DNA from: Methanolinea sp.
GTDB lineage: Archaea > Halobacteriota > Methanomicrobia > Methanomicrobiales > Methanospirillaceae
Assembly (NCBI GenBank): GCA_029907345.1
Contig: JARYMB010000011.1
Location: 1 to 64,000 of the forward strand
DNA: 64,000 nucleotides
Direction: 5' to 3'
Shown here: positions 44,305 to 52,900 of the stretch, one piece after another
Layout: every line of letters starts with the position of its first letter
How positions within the stretch are numbered: the first letter of the stretch is position 1
Position numbers and translations under genes: made by a program
Notes under the pieces: generated by a model
Database searches by the model: none
What the model was told of the DNA's origin: nothing
What the model saw: only the letters and a program-made list of their open reading frames with translations

Positions 44305-45270
44305 ATGGTAAAGGGGGTACTCCACGTGCTCAGTGTCAATGAACTTGCCCTTGAAATATTTGAGAATCTGGCGGAATACGCCGAAGAATTCAATGCCACG
44401 TACCATGAACTCGATAACGGGGCCCGGATTATCGATTGCGGAGTCAGTACACGCGGCGGGTACGCAGCGGGTCGTGCCTTTACAGAGATTTGCATGGGGG
44501 GTCTGGGAGAGGTCAATTTCCGGATGGGATCCATCAGGGACTACCCTCTCCCGTTCATCGATGTGTTCACCGACTTTCCTTCCATAGCCTGTCTCGGTTC
44601 GCAAAAGGCGGGGTGGACCATCAAGCATAACAACTACTTTGCAATGGGAAGCGGACCCGCAAGGGCATTGTCACTCAAGCCAAAGCATACGTTCGAGGTC
44701 ATCGAGTACGAGGATGACTTCGATTCTGCAGTTATTGCCCTCGAGAGCGATCACCTCCCCAATGCGCAGGTCATGGAAAAGATAGCAGAGGACTGTCACG
44801 TGGACGTGGCAAACGTCTGTGCCGTGGTCGCCCCCACATCATCAATCGTGGGCTCAATCCAGGTTTCCGGCCGGTGTGTAGAGACAGCAGTATACAAATT
44901 GAACGAACTCCACTTTGATACCCGGAAAATTACCGCTGCCATCGGGACTGCCCCGGTACCCCCGGTTCGTGGCCCCAAAATGGCAATGGGTGTCACAAAC
45001 GATGCAACCATCTATCATGGCCGGATCATGCTGACGATGAAAGCACCCGAGATCCGGGATTACCTCGAAAAAATACCGAGCAACAAGTCAAAGGGTTACG
45101 GTAAACCCTTTAACGATATCTTCAAGGAAGCGGGGTACGACTTCTACAAGATCGATACATCGCTGTTTTCTCCTGCAGAAGTCGTCATCAATGAGATCTC
45201 CGAGGGAGCAGTCTATCACTGCGGTGCAGTCAACCCGGAAGTGACGCTGAAATCATTCGGCCTCCTCTGA
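44305..45270 (+). CDS. mch: Methenyltetrahydromethanopterin cyclohydrolase
   Basis: Catalyses reversible hydrolysis of methenyl-H4MPT, a step of the CO2-reducing methanogenesis pathway. The 321-residue protein has the family length. CGVSTRGGYAAGRAFTEICMGGLG and KAGWTIKHNNYFAMGSGPARAL are diagnostic segments. It appears as a single gene with its own TATA box. It is one of the strongest markers that the organism is a methanogen. Confidence 0.97.
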   Translation: MVKGVLHVLSVNELALEIFENLAEYAEEFNATYHELDNGARIIDCGVSTRGGYAAGRAFTEICMGGLGEVNFRMGSIRDYPLPFIDVFTDFPSIACLGSQKAGWTIKHNNYFAMGSGPARALSLKPKHTFEVIEYEDDFDSAVIALESDHLPNAQVMEKIAEDCHVDVANVCAVVAPTSSIVGSIQVSGRCVETAVYKLNELHFDTRKITAAIGTAPVPPVRGPKMAMGVTNDATIYHGRIMLTMKAPEIRDYLEKIPSNKSKGYGKPFNDIFKEAGYDFYKIDTSLFSPAEVVINEISEGAVYHCGAVNPEVTLKSFGLL

Positions 45271-45408
45271 TCCATTCCCGGAAGGATTGATCCTTCCTCC
45301 CCCTTGCTGGTCTTCTGTTCCATCCATTTTATATGATTATTTTCCCCATCTTTTTTGGTCATTCTCCCGGGGGTTCACCTCGCTTTCGCAGCAGAAATAA
45401 CTGATATT

Positions 45409-46059
45409 ATGGAAAACCGGTTCCGTCATGCCTGGGACAGGGAATACACGCGGAAAGGGCGCATCTTCGGCAGGACCACACAGGATTATCCCGAAATTTT
45501 ACCCGGTGAACGTTTCCTTGACGTCGGATGCGGGGACTGCAGGGCATTCCGGGCACTTTGTTCGGCAAAAAGACCCAATATATCCGCGTACTATATTGGT
45601 TTGGACCATTCCCGGCCGGCTCTCTCCATCTGCCGTCCTCTCGTTTCCCTGATGCATAACATGCACATTGTCTGCGCTGATGCAACGTCGATGCCATTTC
45701 CTGATGAATCGTTTGACATAGTTTTCCTCGTCCACGTTCTCGGCCATGTTCTGCTGAAGGACCGGAAAAGGATGGTACGCGAGGCCGTCCGTGTCGTCAG
45801 GCGTGGCGGAAGAATCTACATCCGTGTCTTTTCTCTGTCCGATTTCAGGGCAGGAGACGGGATAGAAGTGGAAGATGGCACATTCATACGGAAAACAGGT
45901 ATCTGTACCCATTTCTTCTCTCAAGGGGAGGTCCGTGACCTTTTCTCCCCTCTCGAACCCGTTTTTCTGGATACTATCTCCTGGACGATGGGGGCCGGGA
46001 ATAAACGCCTGATCAGGGAGGAGATACAGGGAATGTTTAAGCCAGGAAAGATTACGTGA
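45409..46059 (+). CDS. Class I SAM-dependent methyltransferase
   Basis: A 216-residue Rossmann methyltransferase. SAM motif I FLDVGCGDCRAF and the GLDHS acidic loop bind the cofactor; ADATSMPFPDESFDIVFLVHVLGH covers motifs II-III. The substrate is unknown. The ATG at 45409 is taken as the start because the conserved ENRFRHAWDREY begins there; the longer frame from 45355 starts in the spacer. No operon partner; tRNA-Val follows in the same direction. Confidence 0.82.
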   Translation: MENRFRHAWDREYTRKGRIFGRTTQDYPEILPGERFLDVGCGDCRAFRALCSAKRPNISAYYIGLDHSRPALSICRPLVSLMHNMHIVCADATSMPFPDESFDIVFLVHVLGHVLLKDRKRMVREAVRVVRRGGRIYIRVFSLSDFRAGDGIEVEDGTFIRKTGICTHFFSQGEVRDLFSPLEPVFLDTISWTMGAGNKRLIREEIQGMFKPGKIT

Positions 46060-46128
46060 CGCGGAAACCCCCCTGGAAAGGACTTCCTCCTCTCACTTCC
46101 AGTTTTTCCATGGAATCTGATAGGTGCC

Positions 46129-46136
46129 TTTAATAC
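46129..46136 (+). promoter_or_regulatory. Probable TATA box of tRNA-Val
   Basis: TTTAATAC lies 29-36 bp upstream of the mature tRNA 5' end, a normal distance for an archaeal tRNA promoter. Confidence 0.45.
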
Positions 46137-46164
46137 TCTCACAGCTGAATTTTTCTGGCTGTCC

Positions 46165-46238
46165 GGGCCCGTGGTCTAGTCGGTCATGACGTCGCCCTTA
46201 CACGGCGGAGGTCGCCGGTTCGAATCCGGCCGGGCCCA
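46165..46238 (+). tRNA. tRNA-Val (anticodon UAC)
   Basis: A complete cloverleaf of 74 nt. Acceptor stem GGGCCCG pairs with CGGGCCC. The anticodon stem TCGCC/GGCGG (one T-G pair) closes a seven-base loop CTTACAC with anticodon TAC. The T arm is GCCGG-TTCGAAT-CCGGC. No intron is present, and the CCA end is not encoded; the discriminator is A. The 625 bp downstream hold no convincing gene. Confidence 0.95.
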
Positions 46239-46863
46239 TATTGGCTTTAGCACCGGAAAAACCGGACGGAATTGTCAAAAATTATTTAAAGATGTACCTG
46301 CGGCACCCCCGTCCCTGGAGGCACGGATTTTACCTTCCATTATGCGATCTCTGTCAGACAGACTGTATCTCTGTTTGTAAAGATGGTATCGGGCAGTTTT
46401 CGGGAGGAACTCTTCAATATCCATAATTTTTTAGTATTTTTTCATTTTGAGAGATTATGTCAATTATTCAGAGAGAGATTACTATTATTGTTCCGATTGA
46501 AAATTCCGTTCCAGAATGTCTGACGCATGCCAAAATAGACCTGAAAAAACCACTTTCGACCACGGCATTTATATACAAGGAGGTAAAATGGATTTTTTGG
46601 TGCACCGTTCAGCGGGCGACGCCTGCCTGAAAAAGCACTATACAATCAAGGTGGCATCAATATAGGCAGTACTCCAGGCTTTGGAAGTGGCGACGCTTCC
46701 CGGTACACCAGAATGAGATATCACATTGTGATAAAAAAAGTATCGGATCGCATCGGGAGGCACAACCCCGGTGCCTCCCTCAAACAATTGATAATTGTCT
46801 CATTTCCTTAAAATACAAAAAAGGGAAGAATTCTGAAACTTTTGCGCCTTATCATGCACGCTT
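46239..46863. other. Long intergenic region after tRNA-Val
   Basis: These 625 bp are more AT-rich than the neighbourhood and contain only short frames. One (46457-46630, 57 codons) and another (46588-46665, 25 codons) overlap in different frames. A TTTATATAC box at 46568-46576 is followed by a perfect AAGGAGGT. No second tRNA 3' end, integrase or direct repeat marking an integrated element is visible. It could hold a small RNA, a small protein or decayed foreign DNA. Confidence 0.5.
46588..46665 (+). CDS. Possible small protein (25 residues)
   Basis: An ATG with an ideal ribosome site (AAGGAGGT at 46577-46584, 3 nt spacing) opens a 25-codon frame ending in TAG. The peptide has one cysteine and several basic residues. 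The TATA-like box is too close to serve this start, since transcription would begin inside the frame. There is no family evidence; it may be chance or a remnant. Confidence 0.2.
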   Translation: MDFLVHRSAGDACLKKHYTIKVASI

Positions 46864-47466
46864 TCATGCCTTCCTCGTTATCCCAAGGAGCGTGATGGTT
46901 GCCTGAAGCTCATGTCCGGCGAGAGGATGGTTCTGGTCGACGGTTGTGGTCTCCGGAGATATATTCGTGAACGTATAGTAAACGACCCTGTTATCATTCA
47001 GTTTATACCTGTAAATGACGCCATCAAGGCCTGGAAATGTAATCTGCGTAAAAGTCCCATTCTTTTCAAGGTCATCCAGGATCTTCATGAGGATGGGCGT
47101 GCTGACTGACCCCACCATTTTTTCGTCACGCTGACCGTACCCAAGTTCCGGGGGGATGATTACAGTTTTGGTCTCTCCCGGTTTCATCCCTACGATTGCT
47201 TGGTCAAAGCCCCTGATCATGACACCGGAGCCGAGGACAAATTCGAGGGGCGTGCTGTTTTCGTTGCTCTCGAAGGGTTCTCCTCCGGGGAATGCCATCC
47301 GGTACGTGACCCTGACCGTATCCCCGATTGCAGCTCCCTGCGAGGTTTCGGGCTGGGATGTCGTGCACCCCGTGGCAATAATGCATACGATGATAGCGAT
47401 ACTCATCACCGGAACAAAAAACCGTTCCTTCCCTCTTGAATTTTCTTTCCCTTCAGGTGCCCTCAT
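46864..47466 (-). CDS. FKBP-type peptidyl-prolyl isomerase, lipoprotein-like
   Basis: A 200-residue exported isomerase. A hydrophobic segment ends in ATGC, a lipobox-like site near residue 34. The FKBP domain follows (GDTVRVTYRMAFPGGEPFESNENSTPLEFVLGSG...GMKPGETKTVIIPPELGYG) with an inserted flap, SlyD/archaeal long-type. It would help fold proteins at the outer face of the membrane. The ATG at 47466 has no clear ribosome site; M21 (47406) is an alternative that leaves the signal intact. Confidence 0.85.
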   Translation of the reverse strand: MRAPEGKENSRGKERFFVPVMSIAIIVCIIATGCTTSQPETSQGAAIGDTVRVTYRMAFPGGEPFESNENSTPLEFVLGSGVMIRGFDQAIVGMKPGETKTVIIPPELGYGQRDEKMVGSVSTPILMKILDDLEKNGTFTQITFPGLDGVIYRYKLNDNRVVYYTFTNISPETTTVDQNHPLAGHELQATITLLGITRKA

Positions 47467-47650
47467 GGGGAAAAGATGTGTTACTGCCCGGCAATAACCC
47501 CTCCGGAACTATTTTTATATCCCGTCCTCCAATGAAGGGAACTGACTCCCAAAAAAACCAATATCCCGTTCCTGAATCGAATTCTATTTAATATCTCAGC
47601 TTCTACATTTCCCAGCAGCAGGATAACAATCCCGCTCCGGGGCGAAACTC

Positions 47651-48544
47651 ATGCCGGAAAACGAATACAAGGTAGCCGATGTCGGTGGCAAGAAGGTCCA
47701 GTGGGACCCTGAACAGCTTCGCAAGATACGGGAACATCCATGCTTTTCAGAAAAAGCCTGCCATGCTTTCGGGCGCTGCCATTTACCTGTTGCTCCCAGG
47801 TGCAACATCCAGTGCAACTATTGTATCAGGGACTTTGACTGCGTCAACGAAAGCCGCCCCGGGGTGACAACCAAGGTCCTCTCCCCCCGTGAAGCCGTCG
47901 AGATGGTCAGGAAAGCAATCGATAAGTATCCCTATATTAAAGTCATCGGTATTGCAGGACCCGGGGAGCCCCTTGCAAACGAAGAGACCTTCGAGACCCT
48001 CCGACTCCTGCACGAGGAGTTTCCCAATGTCATCAAGTGCATCAGTACAAACGGGCTCCTCCTGCCGGACAAGATTGATCTCCTCCACAAATACGATGTT
48101 GGAAATATCACGGTCACACTCAATGCCATCGACCCCGATATCGGGGCAAAGATCTACCAGTTCGTTGATTACAAAGGAAAACGGTACGAGGGGCGGGAAG
48201 GAGCGGAAATCCTCCTCAAAAACCAGCTCGAGGGGATTCGGATGGCCGTGGAACGCAAGATGATTGTGAAAGTCAACACGGTCTATATACCAGGAATTAA
48301 CGAGGACCATATCCCTGAAATAGCAAAAAAAGTCGGAGAGATGGGGGTTTACACTTTCAACGTCATCCCGCTGATTGCCCAGTACCGGTTTTCGCATATT
48401 GCCCCTCCCACACCGGAGATGAAACGGAAGATGCAGGACGAATGTGCCAAATATGTCCGCCAGATGCGGCACTGCCAGCGGTGCAGGGCCGATGCAATCG
48501 GGAGGCTCGGGCAGGACGTGCAGTCCTGCCTTTACTCCGAATAA
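47651..48544 (+). CDS. nifB: NifB-type radical SAM protein (short archaeal form)
   Basis: A radical SAM enzyme of 297 residues that builds the NifB-co precursor of the nitrogenase cofactor. The SAM cluster motif Cx3Cx2C is C51, C55, C58 (RCNIQCNYC), and extra cysteines near the N-terminus (CFSEKACHAFGRCH) and C-terminus (CQRC, SCLYSE) bind the other Fe-S clusters. It lacks the C-terminal NafY-like domain of bacterial NifB, as in other methanogens. No nifHDK or other nif gene is in the window. The gene stands alone. Confidence 0.88.
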   Translation: MPENEYKVADVGGKKVQWDPEQLRKIREHPCFSEKACHAFGRCHLPVAPRCNIQCNYCIRDFDCVNESRPGVTTKVLSPREAVEMVRKAIDKYPYIKVIGIAGPGEPLANEETFETLRLLHEEFPNVIKCISTNGLLLPDKIDLLHKYDVGNITVTLNAIDPDIGAKIYQFVDYKGKRYEGREGAEILLKNQLEGIRMAVERKMIVKVNTVYIPGINEDHIPEIAKKVGEMGVYTFNVIPLIAQYRFSHIAPPTPEMKRKMQDECAKYVRQMRHCQRCRADAIGRLGQDVQSCLYSE

Positions 48545-48741
48545 GGAAAAGACCCTCCTTTCTTTGGCAGGCATTCAGGGGTGGGAACGGTTTTTTTCAA
48601 GAATCTTTCGGAATCGCTCTCTCCACGCCCTTTTTTATGCCCACATTCCATGGTATCATGGTGGAGAGTCAAGAGTCCAAAAAATATGAATGGATTTTTG
48701 GGTTCCCTGCCAGGTTTTTGTCTTTCCCGGTTCGGAAAAAA

Positions 48742-49230
48742 TTACAAGTTGTCCCTGTTTGCAGCCAGGATCTCGTCGAGAAAAGAGAGAAGTGGTGCCA
48801 GGTCGTCCGGGACGCCGGTAGTCTCTGTCATGATGGTCCGGTTACCAAAGATCAGCGCATAGGAGAAATAATCTGCACCCTGCGATGTGGCCGGGTATGT
48901 CCCGTTCAGACCCGAGGCCTCGACGTCGCGGATGAGTCTCTTCAACCTCTCCATGTCCTCCTGGCCAAGGGTGAAGGCTCCGGATTTCTGCCGGGTCTGG
49001 TAGACAACCCCCCCGTCACTGTAAATCACCATCCGGTCAGAAAATCCCGCAATACCTCCATTCCGCGAATAATCCATGAGGAGCGCGGGTGGTTCCGTAA
49101 CAGGTCCCTTGGGCCCGCGTTCATCCGTGCAGCCGGCAGAGAGAACCAGGGCAAGAGTCAGTATACAGAGGATTACAAGCGGGGCATAAATATCGCCTTT
49201 TGCATGGAACCGCAGTGAGATCGACCACAT
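48742..49230 (-). CDS. Predicted lipoprotein of unknown function
   Basis: A 162-residue exported protein. An N-terminal hydrophobic segment (PLVILCILTLALVLSAGC) ends in a lipobox-like LSAGC near residue 34. The mature part is mostly beta and acidic, with no enzyme motif (SDRMVIYSDGGVVYQTR, YALIFGNRTIM). I do not recognise the family. The gene is convergent to nifB and is preceded by a TATA-like GATATATC on the minus strand near 49274. Confidence 0.7.
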   Translation of the reverse strand: MWSISLRFHAKGDIYAPLVILCILTLALVLSAGCTDERGPKGPVTEPPALLMDYSRNGGIAGFSDRMVIYSDGGVVYQTRQKSGAFTLGQEDMERLKRLIRDVEASGLNGTYPATSQGADYFSYALIFGNRTIMTETTGVPDDLAPLLSFLDEILAANRDNL

Positions 49231-49396
49231 AATGATTGCTGCCTTCCAGTTCTACTTTTTCTTCCGCTTGCGATATATCCTTATCCTTCCCAACGTGAAC
49301 CCATCCAATCAGGACGGGAACATGAGGGGATCGCAAAAATTGGCAATGAAGAAAGGATTGAGGAGTTGTGGTTTTAAAAGACCCGGCCTTTTTCTT

Positions 49397-49723
49397 TCAG
49401 ATTACAAGCACGTCGCCTGCACCGCCCTTCTGGTCCTTTTTCCCGGGTGCGACCTCTTCGATGGTCCGGACAAGGGAATCGACCTTTGGGTTTGAGAACA
49501 GTTCGCGGAACGCAGAGAGTTCTGTCGCGTTCATGATCATGACTCCCTTCTTCTTCATGGGAGTGCCCTTCTGGTTGACGGGGTTGATCTCGATGGCGAG
49601 CGAGGGGGGGCGTGTCCTGGTACCAGGAAGTTTGATGATGGAAACGCCATTCAGGGAAGTATTTTTCCTTTCCCAATCCTCCCCGGTCTCGAGGAATGCC
49701 CGCAGGACTTCATTCAGTTCCAT
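49397..49723 (-). CDS. Conserved hypothetical protein
   Basis: A 108-residue soluble protein starting MELNEVLRAFLETGEDWERK. It has a beta segment VSIIKLPG, a basic TRPPSLAIEINP region, and a helix rich in acidic and basic residues. It has no membrane segment and no cysteines. From memory similar short proteins occur in other Methanomicrobiales, but no function is known to me. The ATG at 49723 is chosen; a longer frame upstream to 49834 looks unlike coding sequence. It is divergent from the glycosylase gene. Confidence 0.6.
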   Translation of the reverse strand: MELNEVLRAFLETGEDWERKNTSLNGVSIIKLPGTRTRPPSLAIEINPVNQKGTPMKKKGVMIMNATELSAFRELFSNPKVDSLVRTIEEVAPGKKDQKGGAGDVLVI

Positions 49724-49856
49724 GGTGTACCTATCAGAAGGCTTTTGTAGAAAAAACATGTGGTATGAAATGTGAACTGTCTGCGTTTTCCCACCCTTCC
49801 CTCTCCGGCATGCTGATATCCCACCAGATCGCATGAATCCTGAGACCTGACCTGCT

Positions 49857-50765
49857 ATGCCATCCGTTATTCTCGAACCGGACCAGCCCTTCGACCTTGA
49901 TCTCTCCCTCTCGTGCGGGCAGGTCTTTGGCTGGGAGAGGGAGGGGGCTGCATGGTGGGGCGTTGTTGGTCAAAACCTGATTCGAATCGTCCAGAAGGAA
50001 GACCGGCTTTCCTTTTCCGGTGCGGACGCCGGATTCATCCGAAATTACTTCGCCCTCGATGTCGACCTCCCGGAGATACTCTCTTCCATCGACCGGGACC
50101 CGGTGATCCATTACGCTGTCTCCAGCTGTTCCGGCCTCCGGATTATCCGGCAGCCCCCCTGGGAGTGCCTTGCTTCCTTCATCTGCGCAACGTATTCGAA
50201 CATTCCCGGGATCAAAAGGAGGGTCTGTCAGCTGTGCCGGAACCTGGGTGAACCTCTTTCCCCAAAATATCCCGGAATCTTCTCATTTCCCTCGTCAACA
50301 GCAATTGCAGGAGCGGAAACGTCCATGCTCACCGGCTGCAGCCTCGGGTACAGGGCAGGATATCTCAGGGAGACTGCCCGGGTCCTCGCAGCAGACCCGG
50401 GATGGGAGAAAAGGATCGATGCCCTCCCCTTCCGCAAAGCAAGGGCGGACCTTCTGCGACTCAAAGGTGTGGGAAAAAAAGTTGCTGACTGCGTACTCCT
50501 CTTTGCATTCGGAAAATGGGAATCTTTTCCTGTTGATGTCTGGATAGAGAGGATCATGACCCGCTGTTACCCGGAATGCAGGGATTTTCGGACTTACGAC
50601 CAGATCAGCGACTTTGGACGGGCATACTTCGGAAAATACGCAGGATATGCACAGGAGTACCTCTATTGCTGCAGGAATGTCCTTGCGGGAAGGGTTACTG
50701 TGGAAAAGGGGAGGAGAAAGGGTAGTTTAAACAATCAGGTCCCGGATTCCCAGCCCGAGAGGTAA
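49857..50765 (+). CDS. ogg: 8-oxoguanine DNA glycosylase (OGG1-type)
   Basis: A base-excision repair glycosylase/lyase of 302 residues. The N-terminal OGG domain (about 1-100) opens with FDLDLSLSCGQVFGW. The helix-hairpin-helix motif LKGVGKKVADC contains the catalytic lysine K208, and D227 of FPVDVW is the conserved acid. Length and order match archaeal/eukaryotic OGG1. Its 3' end overlaps the convergent hydrolase gene by 31 bp. It is divergent from the small protein gene at 49723. Confidence 0.92.
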   Translation: MPSVILEPDQPFDLDLSLSCGQVFGWEREGAAWWGVVGQNLIRIVQKEDRLSFSGADAGFIRNYFALDVDLPEILSSIDRDPVIHYAVSSCSGLRIIRQPPWECLASFICATYSNIPGIKRRVCQLCRNLGEPLSPKYPGIFSFPSSTAIAGAETSMLTGCSLGYRAGYLRETARVLAADPGWEKRIDALPFRKARADLLRLKGVGKKVADCVLLFAFGKWESFPVDVWIERIMTRCYPECRDFRTYDQISDFGRAYFGKYAGYAQEYLYCCRNVLAGRVTVEKGRRKGSLNNQVPDSQPER

Positions 50766-51961
50766 TTCTTCTGGGACTCGGTCAACTTGTCGATGGAGAG
50801 ACCAAGCGAGGCAAGTTTTCTTTCTGCAACGGTCTCATCGATTTCGGGGGGAACCTCGTGGACGCCGGGTTCCATTGTCCGGCCCTGGCGGGCAATGTGG
50901 AGTGCACAGAGTGCCTGCAGGGAGAAACTCAGGTCCATCACCTCGATGGGATGCCCCATCCCTTTCGGAACGGCGAGGTTGACGAGGCGCCCTTCCGCAA
51001 GGACATGGATGTCCTTTCCATCCACCGTATAGGTATCGATACCGTCCCGGCGGGTGATTGCGGTCGCGTTCTTCTCGAGCCACCCAATATCTATTTCCAC
51101 GTTAAAGTGCCCTGCGTTTGCCAGAACCACACCGGATCTCATACGTGAAAAGTGGGGTGCCGCGATTACGGACGTGTTTCCTGTCGCCGTGATGAATATC
51201 TCCCCGGCCCCTGCCGCCTCCTCCATGGGCATGACAGAAAACCCGTCCATGTAGGCCTCAAGAGCCCTCCTTGGGTCGATCTCGGTCACGATTACCCTTG
51301 CCCCGAGTCCATGCAGTTTCCGTGCCAGTCCCCGGCCACAAAACCCGTAACCGGCAACGACAACAACCTTTCCGGCCACGAGCATGTTCGTCGTGAGCAT
51401 GATGCCTGCGATGGCGCTCTCACCCGTCCCATGGACGTTGTCGAAGTGTCGTTTCATGGGAGTGTCATTGACGGCTATCACAGGAAACGCGAGTTTTCCT
51501 TCTCGTGCCATCGCCCGCAACCTGTGAACGCCGGTCGTCGTCTCCTCACAGCCACCCACGACGTGGGGGAGGAGCTCTCTTCGCACCGTGTGGAGCCTGT
51601 GGATGAGATCCATGCCGTCATCGATGACAACCTGGGGATGCGAGTCAAGCACCCTGTCAATGGCAGCATAGTATTCACCGGCCGTAACTCCCCTCCGGGC
51701 ATAGCAGTGGACACCCGGTACCTCATTCAGGGCACGCGCCACGTCATCCTGAGTGCTGAGCGGATTGCAACCCGTGATATGCACGTCTGCACCCCCTGCT
51801 GCAAGTGTCTCCACGAGGCATGCCGTCTTGGCCTCCACATGGAGTGCCATACCGATGCGGGTTCCCTTCAGCGGCTGGTTCTGCCGGAACTCCCCTCCAA
51901 TGGAGGCGAGGACCGGCATGTACTGCCGCGCCCACGTGATTTTTTTCTTCCCGGTATCCAT
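50735..51961 (-). CDS. ahcY: S-adenosylhomocysteine / S-inosylhomocysteine hydrolase
   Basis: An NAD-dependent hydrolase of about 408 residues that recycles the product of methyltransferases. In methanogens a relative acts on S-inosylhomocysteine after deamination, so either substrate is possible. NAD is bound by VVVAGYGFCGRGLA near 215, and the family motif EETTTGVHRL, NDTPMKRHFDN and the C-terminal HPIEVMDLSFSLQALC are present. The ATG at 51961 is preferred to 52027, as the family N-terminus begins there. It is divergent from hisF. Confidence 0.9.
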   Translation of the reverse strand: MDTGKKKITWARQYMPVLASIGGEFRQNQPLKGTRIGMALHVEAKTACLVETLAAGGADVHITGCNPLSTQDDVARALNEVPGVHCYARRGVTAGEYYAAIDRVLDSHPQVVIDDGMDLIHRLHTVRRELLPHVVGGCEETTTGVHRLRAMAREGKLAFPVIAVNDTPMKRHFDNVHGTGESAIAGIMLTTNMLVAGKVVVVAGYGFCGRGLARKLHGLGARVIVTEIDPRRALEAYMDGFSVMPMEEAAGAGEIFITATGNTSVIAAPHFSRMRSGVVLANAGHFNVEIDIGWLEKNATAITRRDGIDTYTVDGKDIHVLAEGRLVNLAVPKGMGHPIEVMDLSFSLQALCALHIARQGRTMEPGVHEVPPEIDETVAERKLASLGLSIDKLTESQKNYLSGWESGT

Positions 51962-52093
51962 GGCAACACATCCCGCCCTGGGACATATGCTGTGTCCCCG
52001 GCATTCCCTTATGGAATCAACCGGCAACCATCTTAAAACCCGGCGTAATCATCGTGCATAAGCATGATAATCCCTCCAATCACATCTTCTCTC

Positions 52094-52900
52094 ATGACAC
52101 TGACCCGCCGGATCATCCCCTGCCTTGATCTCAAGGACGGAAGGGTGGTTAAGGGAACGCATTTCGTCGGCCTCCGCGATGCCGGCGACCCTGTTGCACT
52201 TGCCCAGCGTTATAACGAGCAGGGAGCAGACGAGGTCGTCTTCCTGGATATCACGGCATCAGTCGAGGCCCGCGGTACAATCCTCGATGTCATCACACGC
52301 GCTGCAGACCAGCTCTTCCTCCCGCTCACCGTCGGCGGTGGTATCCGGTCGGTGGACGACATCCAGCAGATACTCCGTGCCGGCGCAGACAAGGTGAGTA
52401 TCAACACGAGCGCCGTCAATGACCCCGCTCTCATCAACAGGGGAGCCGAAAAATTCGGGACACAATGTATCGTTCTTGCCGAAGACGTCCGGTGTAATTT
52501 CACGCCGAATCCCGATGCGACAATGGTCGCGCTCCCGGACGGCAGGGAGTGCTGGTACGAGGTTGTGACCTATGGCGGGAGCCGCCCGACCGGGATCGAT
52601 GCTGTCCGGTGGGCCATCGAGGCAGAGGAACGGGGTGCCGGTGAGATCCTCCTGACCAGCATGGAAACTGATGGAACGAAAAACGGGTTTGATATCCCCA
52701 TTACTGCGGCGATTTCTGACGCAGTCGGCATCCCGGTGATCGCGAGCGGGGGAGTGGGAACCCTTGAACACTTCTACGAGGGGTTCGCGCTGGGCAGGGC
52801 AGATGCCTGCCTTGCAGCCAGCGTCTTTCACTACGGGGAGATGACCGTCCGGCAGGTCAAGGAGTACCTTGCTGCCCGGGGTATCCCGGTACGGCTGTAA
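52094..52900 (+). CDS. hisF: Imidazole glycerol phosphate synthase subunit HisF
   Basis: The cyclase of histidine synthesis, 268 residues, a (beta/alpha)8 barrel. D12 in PCLDL and D131 in LAEDV are the catalytic acids. The phosphate-binding TVGGGIR and ASGGVG loops are intact. hisH is not in the window. The ATG at 52094 is preferred to 52064 by family length. Its last 44 bp overlap the convergent pheT gene. Confidence 0.95.
   Translation: MTLTRRIIPCLDLKDGRVVKGTHFVGLRDAGDPVALAQRYNEQGADEVVFLDITASVEARGTILDVITRAADQLFLPLTVGGGIRSVDDIQQILRAGADKVSINTSAVNDPALINRGAEKFGTQCIVLAEDVRCNFTPNPDATMVALPDGRECWYEVVTYGGSRPTGIDAVRWAIEAEERGAGEILLTSMETDGTKNGFDIPITAAISDAVGIPVIASGGVGTLEHFYEGFALGRADACLAASVFHYGEMTVRQVKEYLAARGIPVRL

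Noticed and set aside
46241-46426. Cysteine-containing 61-codon frame right after tRNA-Val
   Set aside because: The start would be a TTG next to the tRNA with no ribosome site, and CDLCQTDC alone is not enough to claim a gene.
48545-48741. Regulatory structure in the nifB-lipoprotein spacer
   Set aside because: Only a short imperfect palindrome near 48650 is present; nothing distinguishes it from chance.
51152-52036. 294-codon frame antisense to the homocysteine hydrolase
   Set aside because: The minus-strand gene is clearly an AhcY homologue; the other frame has no recognisable domain.
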